Counted from the first letter of the stretch, positions 31,144-42,548 are shown. The stretch is DNA of 64,000 nucleotides from Cryoendolithus antarcticus (GCA_002077065.1 NAJO01000041.1:339565-403564); one strand, 5' to 3'. Notes: generated by a model from the sequence alone, not told the origin. Made by a program: numbers and translations.

Positions 31144-31591
31144 TGAACAACCTGGATCGCCTGTAGCGGGTCCAAGTGGCAGAGAGTCATGAGAGTATGT
31201 GGGCACAGACCTGCGGAGTGGGACATCTTGCGCGTCGTGAGGCTGGACACTATGTACTGCATGTGTAACATCCCGCCTACATCGACCTCGTCTACCACCA
31301 TATGCTGAGTCTGTATCACCTTCTTTCACCACAGCGCTGAGCGTCAAGCTGCTGAGCTCCAACTCCACCCGATGCCGGTCTCTACGTCACATTGGGAAGG
31401 TGGGCCATGTCACAAATCAACCGTGAAGGCATACGCCGCCGTGGTATTTGACTGCATCACGTAATGTACCCACACTCCGAGGCATACTGATGCAAGGCTG
31501 AGTATCTTCTCCATTCCCACCTTTTCTCTTCTAGCGGTGCCCTCTTTCCTGCTTCGTAACCTTAAGCGCGAAACCGGTGAATGTACATAAT
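31144..31591. promoter_or_regulatory. Spacer and promoter of 5-oxoprolinase
   Basis: The 450-bp region upstream of the large rightward gene contains no convincing coding frame. I see no named regulatory motif. Confidence 0.4.
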
Positions 31592-34500
31592 ATGGCGAAC
31601 TCGACAGCAAGCAGCGGAGGCATCCGCATCGCTATCGATCGTGGTGGGACGTTTACAGACTGTGTCGGCAACCCGGGCAGTGGCCGCATGGAAGACGACG
31701 TGATCATCAAGCTGCTTTCAGTGGATCCTCAAAACTACGACGATGCGCCTCTGGAAGGCATACGACGGCTATTGGCACGCTTCACCGGCGAAGAGACGCC
31801 TCGAGGCCAGCCGCTGGACACGAGCAAGATCGAGAGCATACGAATGGGGACGACAGTCGCCACGAACGCACTGTTAGAGAGGAAGGGCGAGGATATCGCG
31901 CTGGTGGTCACGAAGGGATTCAAGGACTGCTTAGAGATTGGAAACCAGAGTCGACCGAACATCTTTGACTTGGCGATTCGGAAGCCGGAGACGTTGTACA
32001 AGAAGGTGGTGGAGATCGATGAGAGAGTCACACTGGAGGACTACGCAGAAGACCCAGCGCGGCATGCTACTGAGGCGCCTAGTGTACAGGATGCTGAAGA
32101 GGGTGCTGAGATAGTGAAGGGACTCAGTGGGGAGGCAGTGCGAATACTACGAAGACCAGAAGAGAATGCGATACGGCAGCAGTTGCAGGGCGTATATGAT
32201 ACTGGGCTGCGAAGCATAGCAGTCTGCTTGATGCACGGCTACACGTATCCGCAACATGAGGCGCTTGTCGGTAAGATCGCAAGAGAGATAGGGTTCTCGC
32301 ATGTATCGCTGAGCCACGAGCTCATGCCCATGATCAAGCTCGTTCCTCGCGCGACCTCCGCTTGCGCAGACGCATATCTCACGCCCACAATACGGAAGTA
32401 CGTCGATGGCTTCCAAGCCGGCTTCTCGGGTGGGCTAGGAACAGAGTCCGTCAAGCACGAGCAAGGTGCGAAGGGTGCACGATGCGAGTTCATGCAGTCA
32501 GATGGCGGCTTGGTGGACGTAGATGGGTTCTCTGGACTACGTGCTATTCTATCCGGGCCTGCTGGCGGCGTCGTCGGCTATGCGCTCACCTCGTATGACC
32601 CAGAGACCAAGATTTCGGTGATCGGGTTCGATATGGGAGGAACGAGCACAGATGTGAGCAGATATGGGTCTGGACGATACGATCACGTGTTCGAGACTAC
32701 GACCGCAGGCGTGACGATACAGTCACCTCAACTGGACATCAACACAGTCGCCGCGGGCGGTGGTAGCAGACTGTTCTGGCGGAACGGACTGTTCGTAGTG
32801 GGACCAGAGAGTGCGAGTGCACATCCTGGACCGGCTTGCTATCGTAAAGGTGGGCCTTTGACAATCACAGACGCGAACCTCTTCCTCGGACGACTACTGC
32901 CAGACTTCTTTCCCAAGATCTTCGGCAAGAACGAGGACGAGGGACTCGACGAGCAGGCCTCGAGAAGTCTCTTCGATGAACTCACGAAGCAGATCAATTC
33001 CGACATTAGAGCATCTTCGCAAAGTGACAAGGAAATGAGCGTCGACGAGATCGCCTACGGTTTCGTCAAGATTGCGAATGAAACTATGACACGGCCCATC
33101 AGGAGCTTGACGGAAGCTCGAGGTCACGACACGAGTAAGCATCGACTTGCGACTTTTGGTGGAGCAGGCGGGCAGCACGCTGTTGCCATAGCGCAGGCGC
33201 TTGGCATCAGCCAGATATTGGTGCACCGGTATTCTTCAGTCCTATCGGCCTATGGAATGGCTCTTGCGGACGTAGTGGACGAGCAGCAGGAGCCTGAGTC
33301 CAAGGTCTGGAGTAATTTGGACGAAGATGTGAAGAAGTATTTGCAAGGCAAGATGGCCGACTTGAAGAGCAAGTGCACCAAAAAATTACGGGATCAGGGC
33401 TTTATAGAAGAGCAGATACACTTCGAGGAGTATCTCAACATGCGCTACCGCGGCACAGAGTCTGCGCTGATGATCGTGCGACCGAGCGAAAAGGAGGCAA
33501 AGACTGAGTACGACGGCGATGAGTGGGCTTTTGGTAAGGCTTTCGTTAAGCAGCACGAGCAGGAGTTTGGCTTCACACTGCCGGACCGGGATATCATTGT
33601 AGACGACGTACGTGCAAGAGGCATCGGCAAGACGTTCACCGGCCTCGAAAAGACGGTCGATCAACAACTGAGAGCCATCAAGCTCAAAGACCTTGGCAAG
33701 GAGGAGAAGCAGCATGGGAGGCAGTCCGTCTACTTCGAGGGCGGCAGACAAGACACCGCGATATACAAGCTTGAAGATCTTGCCGTAGGAGACCGGATTA
33801 AAGGTCCCGCGATCATCGCCGACGGTACGCAGACTATCGTCATCACGCCCGATGCATCTGCACTGATCATTGGAACCCACATCGTTATCAACATCGGCGA
33901 AAGCTCAGGTGACCAGCAAGTCAGTACCACGAAGGTCGATCCGATCATGCTCTCCATCTTTGCGCACCGTTTCATGGCAATTGCTGAGCAGATGGGTCGG
34001 GCCCTGCAGAAGACCTCCGTCTCGACGAACGTCAAGGAGCGACTAGACTACTCCTGCGCTCTCTTCGACGCGGACGGCGGCTTAGTCGCCAACGCGCCTC
34101 ACTTGCCCGTCCATCTCGGCAGTATGTCAACTTGTGTGAAAAAGCAATCCGAAATCTGGCGAGGCAAACTGAAGAAGGGAGATGTGTTGGTCAGCAACCA
34201 CCCGATGTTCGGCGGAACGCATCTACCTGATATCACTGTCATTACGCCTGCGTTTTCCGGCGACAACATTGTGTTCTACGTAGCTAGTCGAGCGCACCAT
34301 GCAGATATTGGAGGCATACTACCCGGATCTATGCCGCCACACTCACGAGAGTTGTTCCAAGAGGGCGCTAGCATCAAGACCGAGAAGCTCGTCAGCGAGG
34401 GCCACTTCAATGAAGCGCGGATCATCGAGCTCCTGCTGAGAGAGCCCGCAAAGTACCCAGGGTGCTCCGGTACGCGGTGTCTAGCAGACAACCTGAACGA

Positions 34501-35722
34501 TCTCAAAGCACAGATCGCCGCAAACCAGAAGGGCATCAATCTCATCAGCTCGCTGATCGCTGACTACGGCGAAGAGGTAGTACAGTTCTACATGCACAGC
34601 ATCCAGTCCAACGCCGAGGACAGCGTCCGCACCCTGCTGAAAGGCGTGAGCAAGCGCTTCGAAGGCCAGGATCTGAGTGCAGTAGACTACATGGACGATG
34701 GCAGCCCGATCAAACTCAAAGTTACAATCGATGGTGGCAAGGGAGAAGCAGTCTTCGATTTCACAGGCACAGGGCCAGAAGTCTATGGCAACATCAACGC
34801 ACCTGAGGCTGTGACATACAGTGCTATCATCTACTGTCTCCGGTGTCTTATCAAGGAGGACATCCCGCTGAACCAGGGCTGCTTGGCGCCTATCACTGTC
34901 AAGATTCCCAAGAAGTCCTTCCTCTCACCTTCTGGCACTGCTGCCGTCGTTGGCGGTAATGTCTTGACTAGCCAGCGCGTGACGGATGTTGTTCTCAAAG
35001 CCTTCCACGCATGCGCTGCAAGCCAGGGCGACTGCAATAATCTAACCTTTGGCTTTGGCGGCAATGTCTCTGGCGAGAAGGAAGTGAAGGGTTTCGGCTA
35101 CTATGAGACGATTGCTGGTGGCTCTGGTGCTGGACCCGATTGGGACGGCACGAATGGTGTGCACACGCACATGACCAATACACGAATTACGGACAGCGAA
35201 GTTTTCGAGCGGCGATATCCGGTCATCTTGCGAGAGTTCAGTCTCCGCGACGGGAGCCACGGAGCCGGCCAGCATAAGGGCGGCGATGGAGTCGTGCGTG
35301 ACATCGAGTTCAGGATCCCGGTGCAAGTCTCCATACTGAGCGAGCGGCGAGTATATCATCCATATGGCCTCGAGGGTGGCGAGGATGCGCAGTGTGGGCA
35401 GAACCTCTGGGTGCGGAAGGTGCCCAAACTGGATGGCAGTGATGCCGATGTCACCACCAATGGCGACACTACGCGCGCTGGGGCTAACGGAAGCCCAGAA
35501 GATAAGCTTGATGAGGAAGTCCGCTACATCAATTTGGGCGGGAAGAACACTGCGAGCATGCAGCCTGGCGAACGCATTATTATCATGACGCCTGGAGGCG
35601 GTGGCTGGGGTCCAGTGGGTAAGGACCCGGCTTCCCAGCAGCATACGCGACAAGATCCAAAGCATGGCTGGCGTGGTGGCAGTATTGCATCAAGGCAGGC
35701 GGAAGCCGAGGCGTCAGCTTGA
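31592..35722 (+). CDS. OXP1: 5-oxoprolinase (ATP-hydrolysing)
   Basis: 5-oxoprolinase opens 5-oxo-L-proline to glutamate with ATP, the last salvage step of the gamma-glutamyl (glutathione) cycle in the cytosol. The frame from 31592 is 1376 residues without introns, close to the usual 1280-1300 plus an insert. Hydantoinase-A-type motifs are present: IDRGGTFTDC at the N-terminus (nucleotide-binding fold), GTTVATNALLERKG, SGPAGGVVGYA, FDMGGTSTDVSRY and GGAGGQHA. The hydantoinase-B half contains ISVEDQ-type family sequence, for example HLPVHLGSMS, VSNHPMFGGTHLPDITVI, YVASRAHHADIGG and GPDWDGTNGVHTHMTNTRITD. An in-frame Met 15 bases upstream (31577) is possible. The stop is 28 bases from the UBA4 stop, so the genes converge. 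Confidence 0.95.
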   Translation: MANSTASSGGIRIAIDRGGTFTDCVGNPGSGRMEDDVIIKLLSVDPQNYDDAPLEGIRRLLARFTGEETPRGQPLDTSKIESIRMGTTVATNALLERKGEDIALVVTKGFKDCLEIGNQSRPNIFDLAIRKPETLYKKVVEIDERVTLEDYAEDPARHATEAPSVQDAEEGAEIVKGLSGEAVRILRRPEENAIRQQLQGVYDTGLRSIAVCLMHGYTYPQHEALVGKIAREIGFSHVSLSHELMPMIKLVPRATSACADAYLTPTIRKYVDGFQAGFSGGLGTESVKHEQGAKGARCEFMQSDGGLVDVDGFSGLRAILSGPAGGVVGYALTSYDPETKISVIGFDMGGTSTDVSRYGSGRYDHVFETTTAGVTIQSPQLDINTVAAGGGSRLFWRNGLFVVGPESASAHPGPACYRKGGPLTITDANLFLGRLLPDFFPKIFGKNEDEGLDEQASRSLFDELTKQINSDIRASSQSDKEMSVDEIAYGFVKIANETMTRPIRSLTEARGHDTSKHRLATFGGAGGQHAVAIAQALGISQILVHRYSSVLSAYGMALADVVDEQQEPESKVWSNLDEDVKKYLQGKMADLKSKCTKKLRDQGFIEEQIHFEEYLNMRYRGTESALMIVRPSEKEAKTEYDGDEWAFGKAFVKQHEQEFGFTLPDRDIIVDDVRARGIGKTFTGLEKTVDQQLRAIKLKDLGKEEKQHGRQSVYFEGGRQDTAIYKLEDLAVGDRIKGPAIIADGTQTIVITPDASALIIGTHIVINIGESSGDQQVSTTKVDPIMLSIFAHRFMAIAEQMGRALQKTSVSTNVKERLDYSCALFDADGGLVANAPHLPVHLGSMSTCVKKQSEIWRGKLKKGDVLVSNHPMFGGTHLPDITVITPAFSGDNIVFYVASRAHHADIGGILPGSMPPHSRELFQEGASIKTEKLVSEGHFNEARIIELLLREPAKYPGCSGTRCLADNLNDLKAQIAANQKGINLISSLIADYGEEVVQFYMHSIQSNAEDSVRTLLKGVSKRFEGQDLSAVDYMDDGSPIKLKVTIDGGKGEAVFDFTGTGPEVYGNINAPEAVTYSAIIYCLRCLIKEDIPLNQGCLAPITVKIPKKSFLSPSGTAAVVGGNVLTSQRVTDVVLKAFHACAASQGDCNNLTFGFGGNVSGEKEVKGFGYYETIAGGSGAGPDWDGTNGVHTHMTNTRITDSEVFERRYPVILREFSLRDGSHGAGQHKGGDGVVRDIEFRIPVQVSILSERRVYHPYGLEGGEDAQCGQNLWVRKVPKLDGSDADVTTNGDTTRAGANGSPEDKLDEEVRYINLGGKNTASMQPGERIIIMTPGGGGWGPVGKDPASQQHTRQDPKHGWRGGSIASRQAEAEASA

Positions 35723-35750
35723 GCTAGGGTCACGGCGACTTTACAAGGGC

Positions 35751-37267
35751 TCAATAGTCTGGCCACTGCGGATCTACCTGCTCGCGCCAAGCTCTGAGAC
35801 CGCCTTTGAAGTCTTTGACATTGGAGAATCCGGTGTGTTCTCGCAGAGCTTTGACAGCAAGCTGGGAGTCGTTTCCAAGTCTACAGACCACATAAGTAGA
35901 TCCGCCTGCGCTGGTGATCTCATCCATGGAAGATGCTTTGGCTGCCCAGGACTTTGCATCTCCTGTCCAGGGTATATGAATTGAGCCAGGTAGGGCACAG
36001 ATGCCATACTGCGTCTCATCGCGGGTATCAATCAGCACGCTTTTGCGGTCTGAAGGCAAATTGGAGAACTCAGTAGCTGAGATCCGAGACTCCACTGGGA
36101 GCATGTCCGCCAGCGCGACAGTGCCACAAAATGTCTCGTAGTCAAGCGAGCCACTCGTAAGACCTCCTTGTGAGATTGTCGCAGAGCTCGAGCAAGCAAC
36201 GCAGTCCTTTCGCCTGGTCCGTAACCTCACGCTACGGAACTGCGGCTGCGAGTACGCGGAGAACATCAGCAGGGTCGGTTTTGCAGGCTCCGCCTCAGCC
36301 ATGCCATTACTTGCATCACTTGCGATCGGGCTAGCCACGAGGATCTTGATAGCTTCCAGCGCCTGTAGAACGCCCATCACACCTACAACAGGACCGAGTA
36401 TGCCGCCTTCGCCGCAGCTGAGGACACTCTCTGCAGGCGGCGGCTTAGGGAAGATACAGCGGTAGCATGGCCCTCCTGCAGGATCTCCGGGCGGACGAGG
36501 TGGGTTGTTGAGGATCACCAGCTGGCCCTCAGTCTTCAGAGCTGAGGCCGAGACTAGTGGTTTGCCAGTCAATACGGCGGCGTCAGAGATCAGGTAGCGT
36601 GACGACGGCCGATCTGTGCAGTCTAGGACAATATCGTATCGAGAGAAGACGTTTATGGCTGAGGATGGGGTGAGATGCTCAGGGTGCCGCTCGTAGCGGA
36701 CTAGTGGATTCAGACTGCATGTGTCAGACATTGAAAAGATCACATGAAATTGACGTACGAAAACAAATACTTGATAGCGCTGTCCACTTTGCTCATACCG
36801 ACCGTAGCCGTGCTGTGAGCAATTTGCCTGTGAAGATTCGACGCCTCCACCGTGTCGCCGTCGACGAGGCCAAGCGTGCCCACGCCGGCTCCAGCGAGAT
36901 AGGCTGCTGCTGGACATCCCAGTCCGCCAACGCCCACAATCAGGACTTTGGCATTCTTGAGGCGGAGCTGACCAGGGAGACCGACTTCGGGGAGGATCAT
37001 CTGCCTTCCGTATCGAGTGTATTCTTCGTTCAGTAATGGCCATCGTGATTGCGAAGTCTCACTCGAAGTCTTCCGTTCCAGATTGGTGACAGCCGAGAGA
37101 CCATGGGATCCCTTCGCTGTGAAGTCAGCCTTTTGTTGCGCGAAGGTTTCCTGCTTCTCGGCCACCGCCAGCTGAGTCTTTAGGGTGGCGAGCTGGGACT
37201 CATGCTTCTCGATCTGCAGCCGTAACTCGACTACTTCTGCGGAGGGTCTGAAGTTATCGGAGGTCAT
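35751..37267 (-). CDS. UBA4: UBA4/MOCS3 adenylyltransferase-sulfurtransferase
   Basis: Uba4 activates Urm1 for tRNA wobble-uridine thiolation and protein urmylation. Two exons, 36759-37267 and 35751-36714, flank a 44-nt intron (GTACGT to TGCAG), giving 490 residues. A short N-terminal coiled coil is followed by the E1-like domain with [12 protein letters not shown], the ATP-binding [19 protein letters not shown] and LVDGD. Then come zinc pairs CYRC and CVAC, the active-site Cys in [13 protein letters not shown], and a C-terminal rhodanese domain whose catalytic loop reads [13 protein letters not shown]. All key cysteines are present. MOCS3-type bifunctional proteins also serve MoaD, so a role in molybdenum cofactor synthesis is possible. 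It is divergent from the PLP enzyme gene. Confidence 0.93.
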
Positions 37268-37642
37268 TGCGACGCAATGTAGTACTTGCTGTCAGTGGCA
37301 TATACGGGAGGGAAGATGTAGGGCAGTGTCTTGCGAATTGTCCAATACAAATGCTATCATTACTGCCAAGACTGCTCTTCCAACCTCACTCCCTTGTTCA
37401 TCTTGATAGTGAACAAGAGGACCATCCCATCGTCGCACGACCCTCAAAGTGGACCTTTCGGTGATCCGTCGGCGAGAAAGAGCATGCGCGTCCACCTACC
37501 TCTAAAGGTATCGCGGCCACCCATAACATGTCAAGGATGCATAGGGCGCGTGCGTGCTCGACTTGAGCCAAATTCGCTTAGTACATAAGGCTGGCGAGAA
37601 TCCCGCCTTTCTTAGTCTTAGAAGAACTCATCACCGTTCAGA
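37268..37642. promoter_or_regulatory. Divergent promoter UBA4 / PLP lyase
   Basis: This spacer must drive both UBA4 and the diaminopropionate ammonia-lyase-like gene. I see no coding sequence or named motif. Confidence 0.45.
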
Positions 37643-38803
37643 ATGACGAACTACGTGGCAACCCATCTGATGGACGGCCTTACTTACGGTCGTTCGCCCG
37701 TGTTAAAGAACCCGCATGCTTCGCCTTCGACCACCCAGCAACACCGGCCGACCAACCCGGCGATTCAGTCCTTCCATCGCCAGCTGCCAGCCTATGGTAG
37801 CACTCAGCTCCATGATCTTCCCAGCGTAGCGAAACAACTTGGCTTCGACCGTGTCTTCATCAAAGACGAATCTACCAGGTTCGGCCTGCCATCCTTCAAG
37901 ATTGCAGGCGCCAGCTGGGCGGTGCATCAGACGCTCTGCCAAATGCTCAAACTTCCCGAGTCGACTTCTCTCGCTGCTTTGCAAATCGCTGTGAAGGCTC
38001 GTAGCGATACCACTGTGGTCACCTGCACCGAAGGAAACTGGGGCAGAGCAGTCTCTCGAATGGCTGGGCTGTACGGCGTCAAGGCTCGGATTTACGTTCC
38101 AGGCTTCATGAACGAGTATACTCGCAACCTTATCCGTGGCGAAGGAGGCGAAGTGATCGTGAAGGAGCATGGTAGCTACGATGAGACGAGCGCAGCTGCT
38201 TTCGAAGACTCGCAGGAGACTGGAGCCGTGCTGCTGGGCGACGTAGCTTTTGATGACTACATCGAGATCCCCAGATGGGTATCAGACGGTTATTCGACCA
38301 TACTGCAGGAGACAGATCGACAAGTCGCTGAGATGACGGGTGGAAAGAAGGCGGATGTCGTGAGCTCATCTGTCGGCGCTGGAAGCTGGGCGCTGGCTGT
38401 TGTTGAGCATTACCGAGCAACTCATCCTGGCTGCGTAGTTGTTTCTGCGGAGACCGAACGTGCGACTTCGCTGAAGGAGTCGCTGCATACTGGCGAGCTG
38501 ACGCACGTCAAGTGTGGCGAAAGCATCATGAATGGCATGAACTGCGGCACTCTTTCTACGATCGCATGGCCAGCCCTTCGGACCGGTGTAGATATCTCCA
38601 CTGCACTGGGAGAGAAGGTAGTTCACGAAGCGGTGCTCGAGCTGCAAGGTCTTGGTATCAATGCTGGACCTTGTGGAGCTGCGAATCTGGTCGCGCTCCG
38701 TGAAGCTTGCACGAGTGGCGCGTTGACGCCAGAGGAGAGGAAGGGCAAGATTGCAGTACTGTACAGTACAGAAGGACGAAGAGAGTACACCGTCCCCGAG
38801 TAG
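37643..38803 (+). CDS. Diaminopropionate ammonia-lyase-like PLP enzyme
   Basis: This is a fold-type II pyridoxal-phosphate enzyme of the tryptophan synthase beta family, most like diaminopropionate ammonia-lyase, which converts 2,3-diaminopropionate to pyruvate and ammonia. The 386-residue frame lacks introns. Family features are VFIKDESTRFGLPSFKIAGA (the PLP lysine in SFKIAG), CTEGNWGRAVSRMA (the Asn-loop, usually DGNHGRA in the bacterial enzyme), SSVGAGSWA (Gly-rich phosphate loop), SIMNGMNCGTLSTIAWP and GINAGPCGAANLVAL. A threonine/serine deaminase-like activity cannot be excluded. It faces away from UBA4 and lies near 5-oxoprolinase, so this block is rich in nitrogen and sulfur metabolism, possibly by chance. 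Confidence 0.85.
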   Translation: MTNYVATHLMDGLTYGRSPVLKNPHASPSTTQQHRPTNPAIQSFHRQLPAYGSTQLHDLPSVAKQLGFDRVFIKDESTRFGLPSFKIAGASWAVHQTLCQMLKLPESTSLAALQIAVKARSDTTVVTCTEGNWGRAVSRMAGLYGVKARIYVPGFMNEYTRNLIRGEGGEVIVKEHGSYDETSAAAFEDSQETGAVLLGDVAFDDYIEIPRWVSDGYSTILQETDRQVAEMTGGKKADVVSSSVGAGSWALAVVEHYRATHPGCVVVSAETERATSLKESLHTGELTHVKCGESIMNGMNCGTLSTIAWPALRTGVDISTALGEKVVHEAVLELQGLGINAGPCGAANLVALREACTSGALTPEERKGKIAVLYSTEGRREYTVPE

Positions 38804-39154
38804 CTTATCAAGACCCGATCTTTCGCCAGCAGCGACATCGAGCGTTATCGCGGTAAATGTCTCGATAATTCCATTACAAATTTCGAGCTTGTGCGTTGTC
38901 TGGACACAGAAGCCGAGCTGTTGATGTCACATATACACGATGTTCTACCTCAATAGAAAATACCAGCGTGCTCTGGTATCGTCTAGCAGTCGCCGAGACA
39001 GGAACACCTTATCGACAACGGAACTTGATGAACGTGTTTCTTTCACCTAGAATCACCCAAGTCTCACCGATGGCGCATACCCACCTACTCAAAGTTGCGA
39101 GCCTGTCTCTGTCCGTGGCATCGTGTCCATCCCGCTTCTAACCCAGTAACCGAG
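38804..39154. other. Intergenic, nothing clear
   Basis: This is the 3' flank of the PLP enzyme and the 5' region of an uncertain small gene. No RNA gene or repeat is seen. Confidence 0.4.
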
Positions 39155-39709
39155 ATGTCAGATACTCAGCAGCAACGGCTGATCGTTGATGAGCCCCAGG
39201 CGAGGCGCTCCTCTCCGTCCAGCACATCTCCATCTCCATCCCGGAACCCCCCGAACAGACCATCCACAGCCCGCTCAGAGCGACAGAAAGCGTGCGATCA
39301 CCTTGCGCGCGCCTGCTGGTATCTAGTGAGCGATACTGCAAGTCTTTACCCGTTGGGCAGCCCCAAAACTCTGTACTGTGTCCTCTGGGGCTTTGGCTTC
39401 GGTGTATTCGACCACGATGACTTTGAGCCCAAGATTGGAAGACAGCGATCGACGGCTACGAGCGCCGCAGTGGGCGTGATCCTCCCTACTGTACCGGGTG
39501 CGAATCTGCCACGCCCCACTACTGTGCCTGGCGCTCAAGCCAATGCTCCCTAGGGGCGACCTTCTTCGAATCATAGGGAGATGATGATGTGGTTGTTCCG
39601 TGCTGAGGGCGCGATGCTGCAGGCGGGAGATATGGCGCGTGAAGCGAGGAGTCTCGGCGCGATCATCGACAGTTGGGGGTTGCGCCAGTTGGGCGCCGGT
39701 CTTGAGTAG
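39155..39709 (+). CDS. Uncertain small spliced gene, function unknown
   Basis: From an ATG at 39155 a frame runs to TAG at 39551-39553, then stays open in the same frame to a TAG at 39707-39709. A 63-nt GTACCG-to-CCCTAG intron (39491-39553) would remove the first stop in frame, giving about 163 residues. A second intron starting at GTGAGC (39326) is also possible. The N-terminal part is Ser/Pro/Arg-rich and then has SERQKACDHLARACWYL. The C-terminal part (MLQAGDMAREARSLGAIIDSWG) looks like an amphipathic helix. No family is recognised. It could be real but the exon structure is unsettled. Confidence 0.35.
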
Positions 39710-40039
39710 GATTTGCCGAGCGATGGGGAAGACTCTTCGGCGTCTGTTGCTGGGCGTGCGCCACATGGAATCAATGGAACTGCGCATGCGTGAGATCAGC
39801 AATGAGCTTCGCTGTGACCAAGGTGCGGCGGGGGGAGGGGTCAGCAACGCGCAAATAATCTTTGCGTAATGGATGATACATGGGGGTGGGTCATCAAGAC
39901 GGCGCGACAGCACGAGCTTGAGTTTCGGAAGTCAATAGCATAGTACACATCACTTTACAATACTTATCTCACTCTCCCATCCAGGTATACAATTCCCGCC
40001 CTCTCCTCCACTTTCCCCTCCCCTCTCCCCCCTTTCCCA
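39710..40039. other. Intergenic, nothing clear
   Basis: These 330 bases hold the 3' flank of the SNF5-family gene and the end of the uncertain small gene. Short frames occur on both strands but none has family features. A pyrimidine-rich tract at 39985-40080 is the purine-rich 3' coding end and UTR of the leftward gene. Confidence 0.4.
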
Positions 40040-42548
40040 TCACGCCCTCCCACCCTTCCTCTCCTCCACCCGTCCCCTATGCACCCGATTCTTCAAATGC
40101 ACCTCAAACCCCTCCACCACACTCTCCTCAACAGTCGTGTATACCTTCCCAGGACAATCATTACACCTTATCCGCGGCAGGTAGAAGATCCCGCCTCCAA
40201 GCTCCGAGGCTGAGTGGCCCGGCTGAGGAGGTTCGGGGGGTCGGATCTGGGTTGTGGCGTCGGGGGAGAGAAGGTAGGCTTTCATAAAGGCTGTGAAGTC
40301 GCTGTCGGGGTGGCGGGATCGGAGGGTGGAGATGCCGGTTGTGAGCCAGGGGGGAGGTGGGGGCTGGAGTTTTCAGCATTGAGTCTTGTCAGCACGGGGA
40401 ATGATGACTTACAGGTTCATCGCTCGGCGATGGCCAGTTCGTCGTTTCCACGCGGCCTAGGTGATCATACTGTACAGCGGGCTTGCCACGCGATCTCCCA
40501 TTCGCTTGCGACCTGTCGCGTGCAGACGGCAGTGGTTTCGAAGCCATCGCAGGCGTTCCAAGAACGTTCTTGCTTGGTGTGCCGCCTCTTGCAGCCGCGG
40601 CGGGAGGCACTAATGAAGCACTGGATGGCGCAGGCTGCGAAGCATAGCCCGATAGCGGGAATTGACTAGCTCGCTTCTTCGCGTTGTAGTCCTCCAGCCA
40701 AGCCTTGAAGCGTGCTTTGCCAACCTTTAGTCTCACGATTAGAGTCTCATCTTCCATCACGCTGCCTTCATGGAGTAAACTGATTCGTGCTGAAGCTCTG
40801 GGCTCGTGTTGTGGGGTGCCGAGTAGCTGCGCATCTGGCGTTTGTGATCTCCCGTAGTTCGCGCGCATGGCGATCTGCGCCGCACTCGCTGCACCGCGCA
40901 TGCCACGAGTTCTAGTCGTGCCAGGTGCGCTAAGTGTAGCTGGTGCAGGCGATTCTGCACCGCTGCCATCGCTCTCTAGATCATCGGAGTCCATGTCCTC
41001 GTCCGCACGAGCTCCAGGGCGACGTCCACCGCGGCCGCTGCGACGAGTCTTCGGGATGCCAGTCGTCTCCCACGACTCCACGGATCCCGGAATGACAGAA
41101 TGCACAATAAGAGACCGCACAGTCCGTTGGCGGTCCTTGAGATCAGGCAAGGCAGGACCCCCTCTCCGATTCAGCTGTCGCTTCTGTGCCCTGTGCTCGC
41201 GCATCATGGAAGTCTCCGTTCGCTCTAGCTCCGCTTCAGTCATCTCGTACAGCCACGGAGTCCAGTCTTTCTGCATCTGCTGAGGCCGGAACGTGTTGAG
41301 TAGCGGAGTTGGCAGAAGGCTATCTTTCAGATCCGGGTCTTCCAGTGGTCGCCCATCGAAGGCATGGTTCGTCAGCCACAGACTCTTCGTGTAGAGCTGC
41401 GTCTGCTCTCTGATCGAGTGCGCGATAGCTGTTGTGAACTCGCCACTCAGCGCATTCTCACGCGCCATCACTCTTGCGAAGTCCTCTGGGCTGTTCTGCG
41501 GATTGTTGATGTCCCACTCGAACTGATCAATCAGTGTAATGCGACCGATCGTGATACTGAGCTTGATCTGGATTCGCATTTCATCATCCTTGTGCTCGAC
41601 ATACAGCTTTCCTTGCTCGGCTGGTCCTTCGTCCACAAATACATGAGGATAGTAGTTCAGGATCTGATCCACCATTTCAGCACGCACTTGTCGTCCGACT
41701 TCCTGCAGATGGTCCGGAGGCAGCTTCAGATCCTCCAGCAGGTGGTCTGTAAACATCTCGGGCGTGACAAGTTTCTCGTGCATGTTCCAGGTGAAGGTAT
41801 CCCGCAGTCGCAGCTTATCCAGCTCCAGATCTAGTCTTACAGGCACAAGCTCCTCATGCTGCTCGGCTTGCTGAGACGTCTCTTTCCGCGTAGTGCGCAG
41901 CTGCCCAGACTTGCGATGCGCGGGCGGCATCCGTTGACTCGAGTACAGAATTCTACTCGGTCCATTCGTGACACCGTTGCCGTAGCCTGCAAATCCCGTC
42001 CCAAATATCGTACCAGGGTCCATTCGTCTTCGCACACCAACATCTTGCGCATAGAACTCTCGCTCTGCTTCTTTGTATTTCGCCAACTCCCTCATGCGTT
42101 CCATCTGATCGTTGTGCGCCGCGACCGATAGGAGGTCGCGTTGTACATATCGGTCCAGTAGCACCTCGTCCTTGAGCTGGCGTTCGCCATCTGCCTGCGT
42201 ATCTGCTGCTTGCGACTGTGACACTGCTTGCTGTACGGGCAACTGCGACCCATCACGAGAGCGCTTGCGACTGAGTGTGTGTGCGCCGTTCGTGAGCCCG
42301 TTCACTGCATTGCCATCTGCGGCTTGCTGCCCCGACGCTACCGCACTCACGTTACCAACACCCGCTGCCATCATCGTCTCACGCGCACGCTGCTTACCGG
42401 CCCTGATTGCTTCGGCGCTTTCAGACTGCTGGCCGGCATTGTCATACGCCATTGACTGCGCATTATCCGTGCCGGCGTGCCCAGCTCCGGTGCCGTTCCA
42501 TCGACCGTTGTACTGCGGTTGCTGCTGTAGGGAGCCCGGTGCGGCCAT
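40040..42548 (-). CDS. SFH1: SNF5/SFH1-family chromatin remodeller subunit
   Basis: This is a core subunit of a SWI/SNF- or RSC-type nucleosome remodeller in the nucleus. Two exons, 40413-42548 and 40040-40363, flank a 49-nt intron (GTAAGT to TCCAG), giving 819 residues. The first 230 residues are Gln/Ala-rich and disordered. Two SNF5 repeats follow: VPVRLDLELDKLRLRDTFTW (repeat 1, about 236-300) and IKLSITIGRITLIDQFEWDI (repeat 2, about 330-395). An Arg-rich, acidic linker comes next. The last exon encodes IFYLPRIRCNDCPGKVYT and FEVHLKNRVHRGRVEER, a CxxC/HxxxxxH zinc-like tail typical of fungal members. Whether it is the SNF5 or the SFH1 orthologue is not certain; I favour SFH1. Confidence 0.85.
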
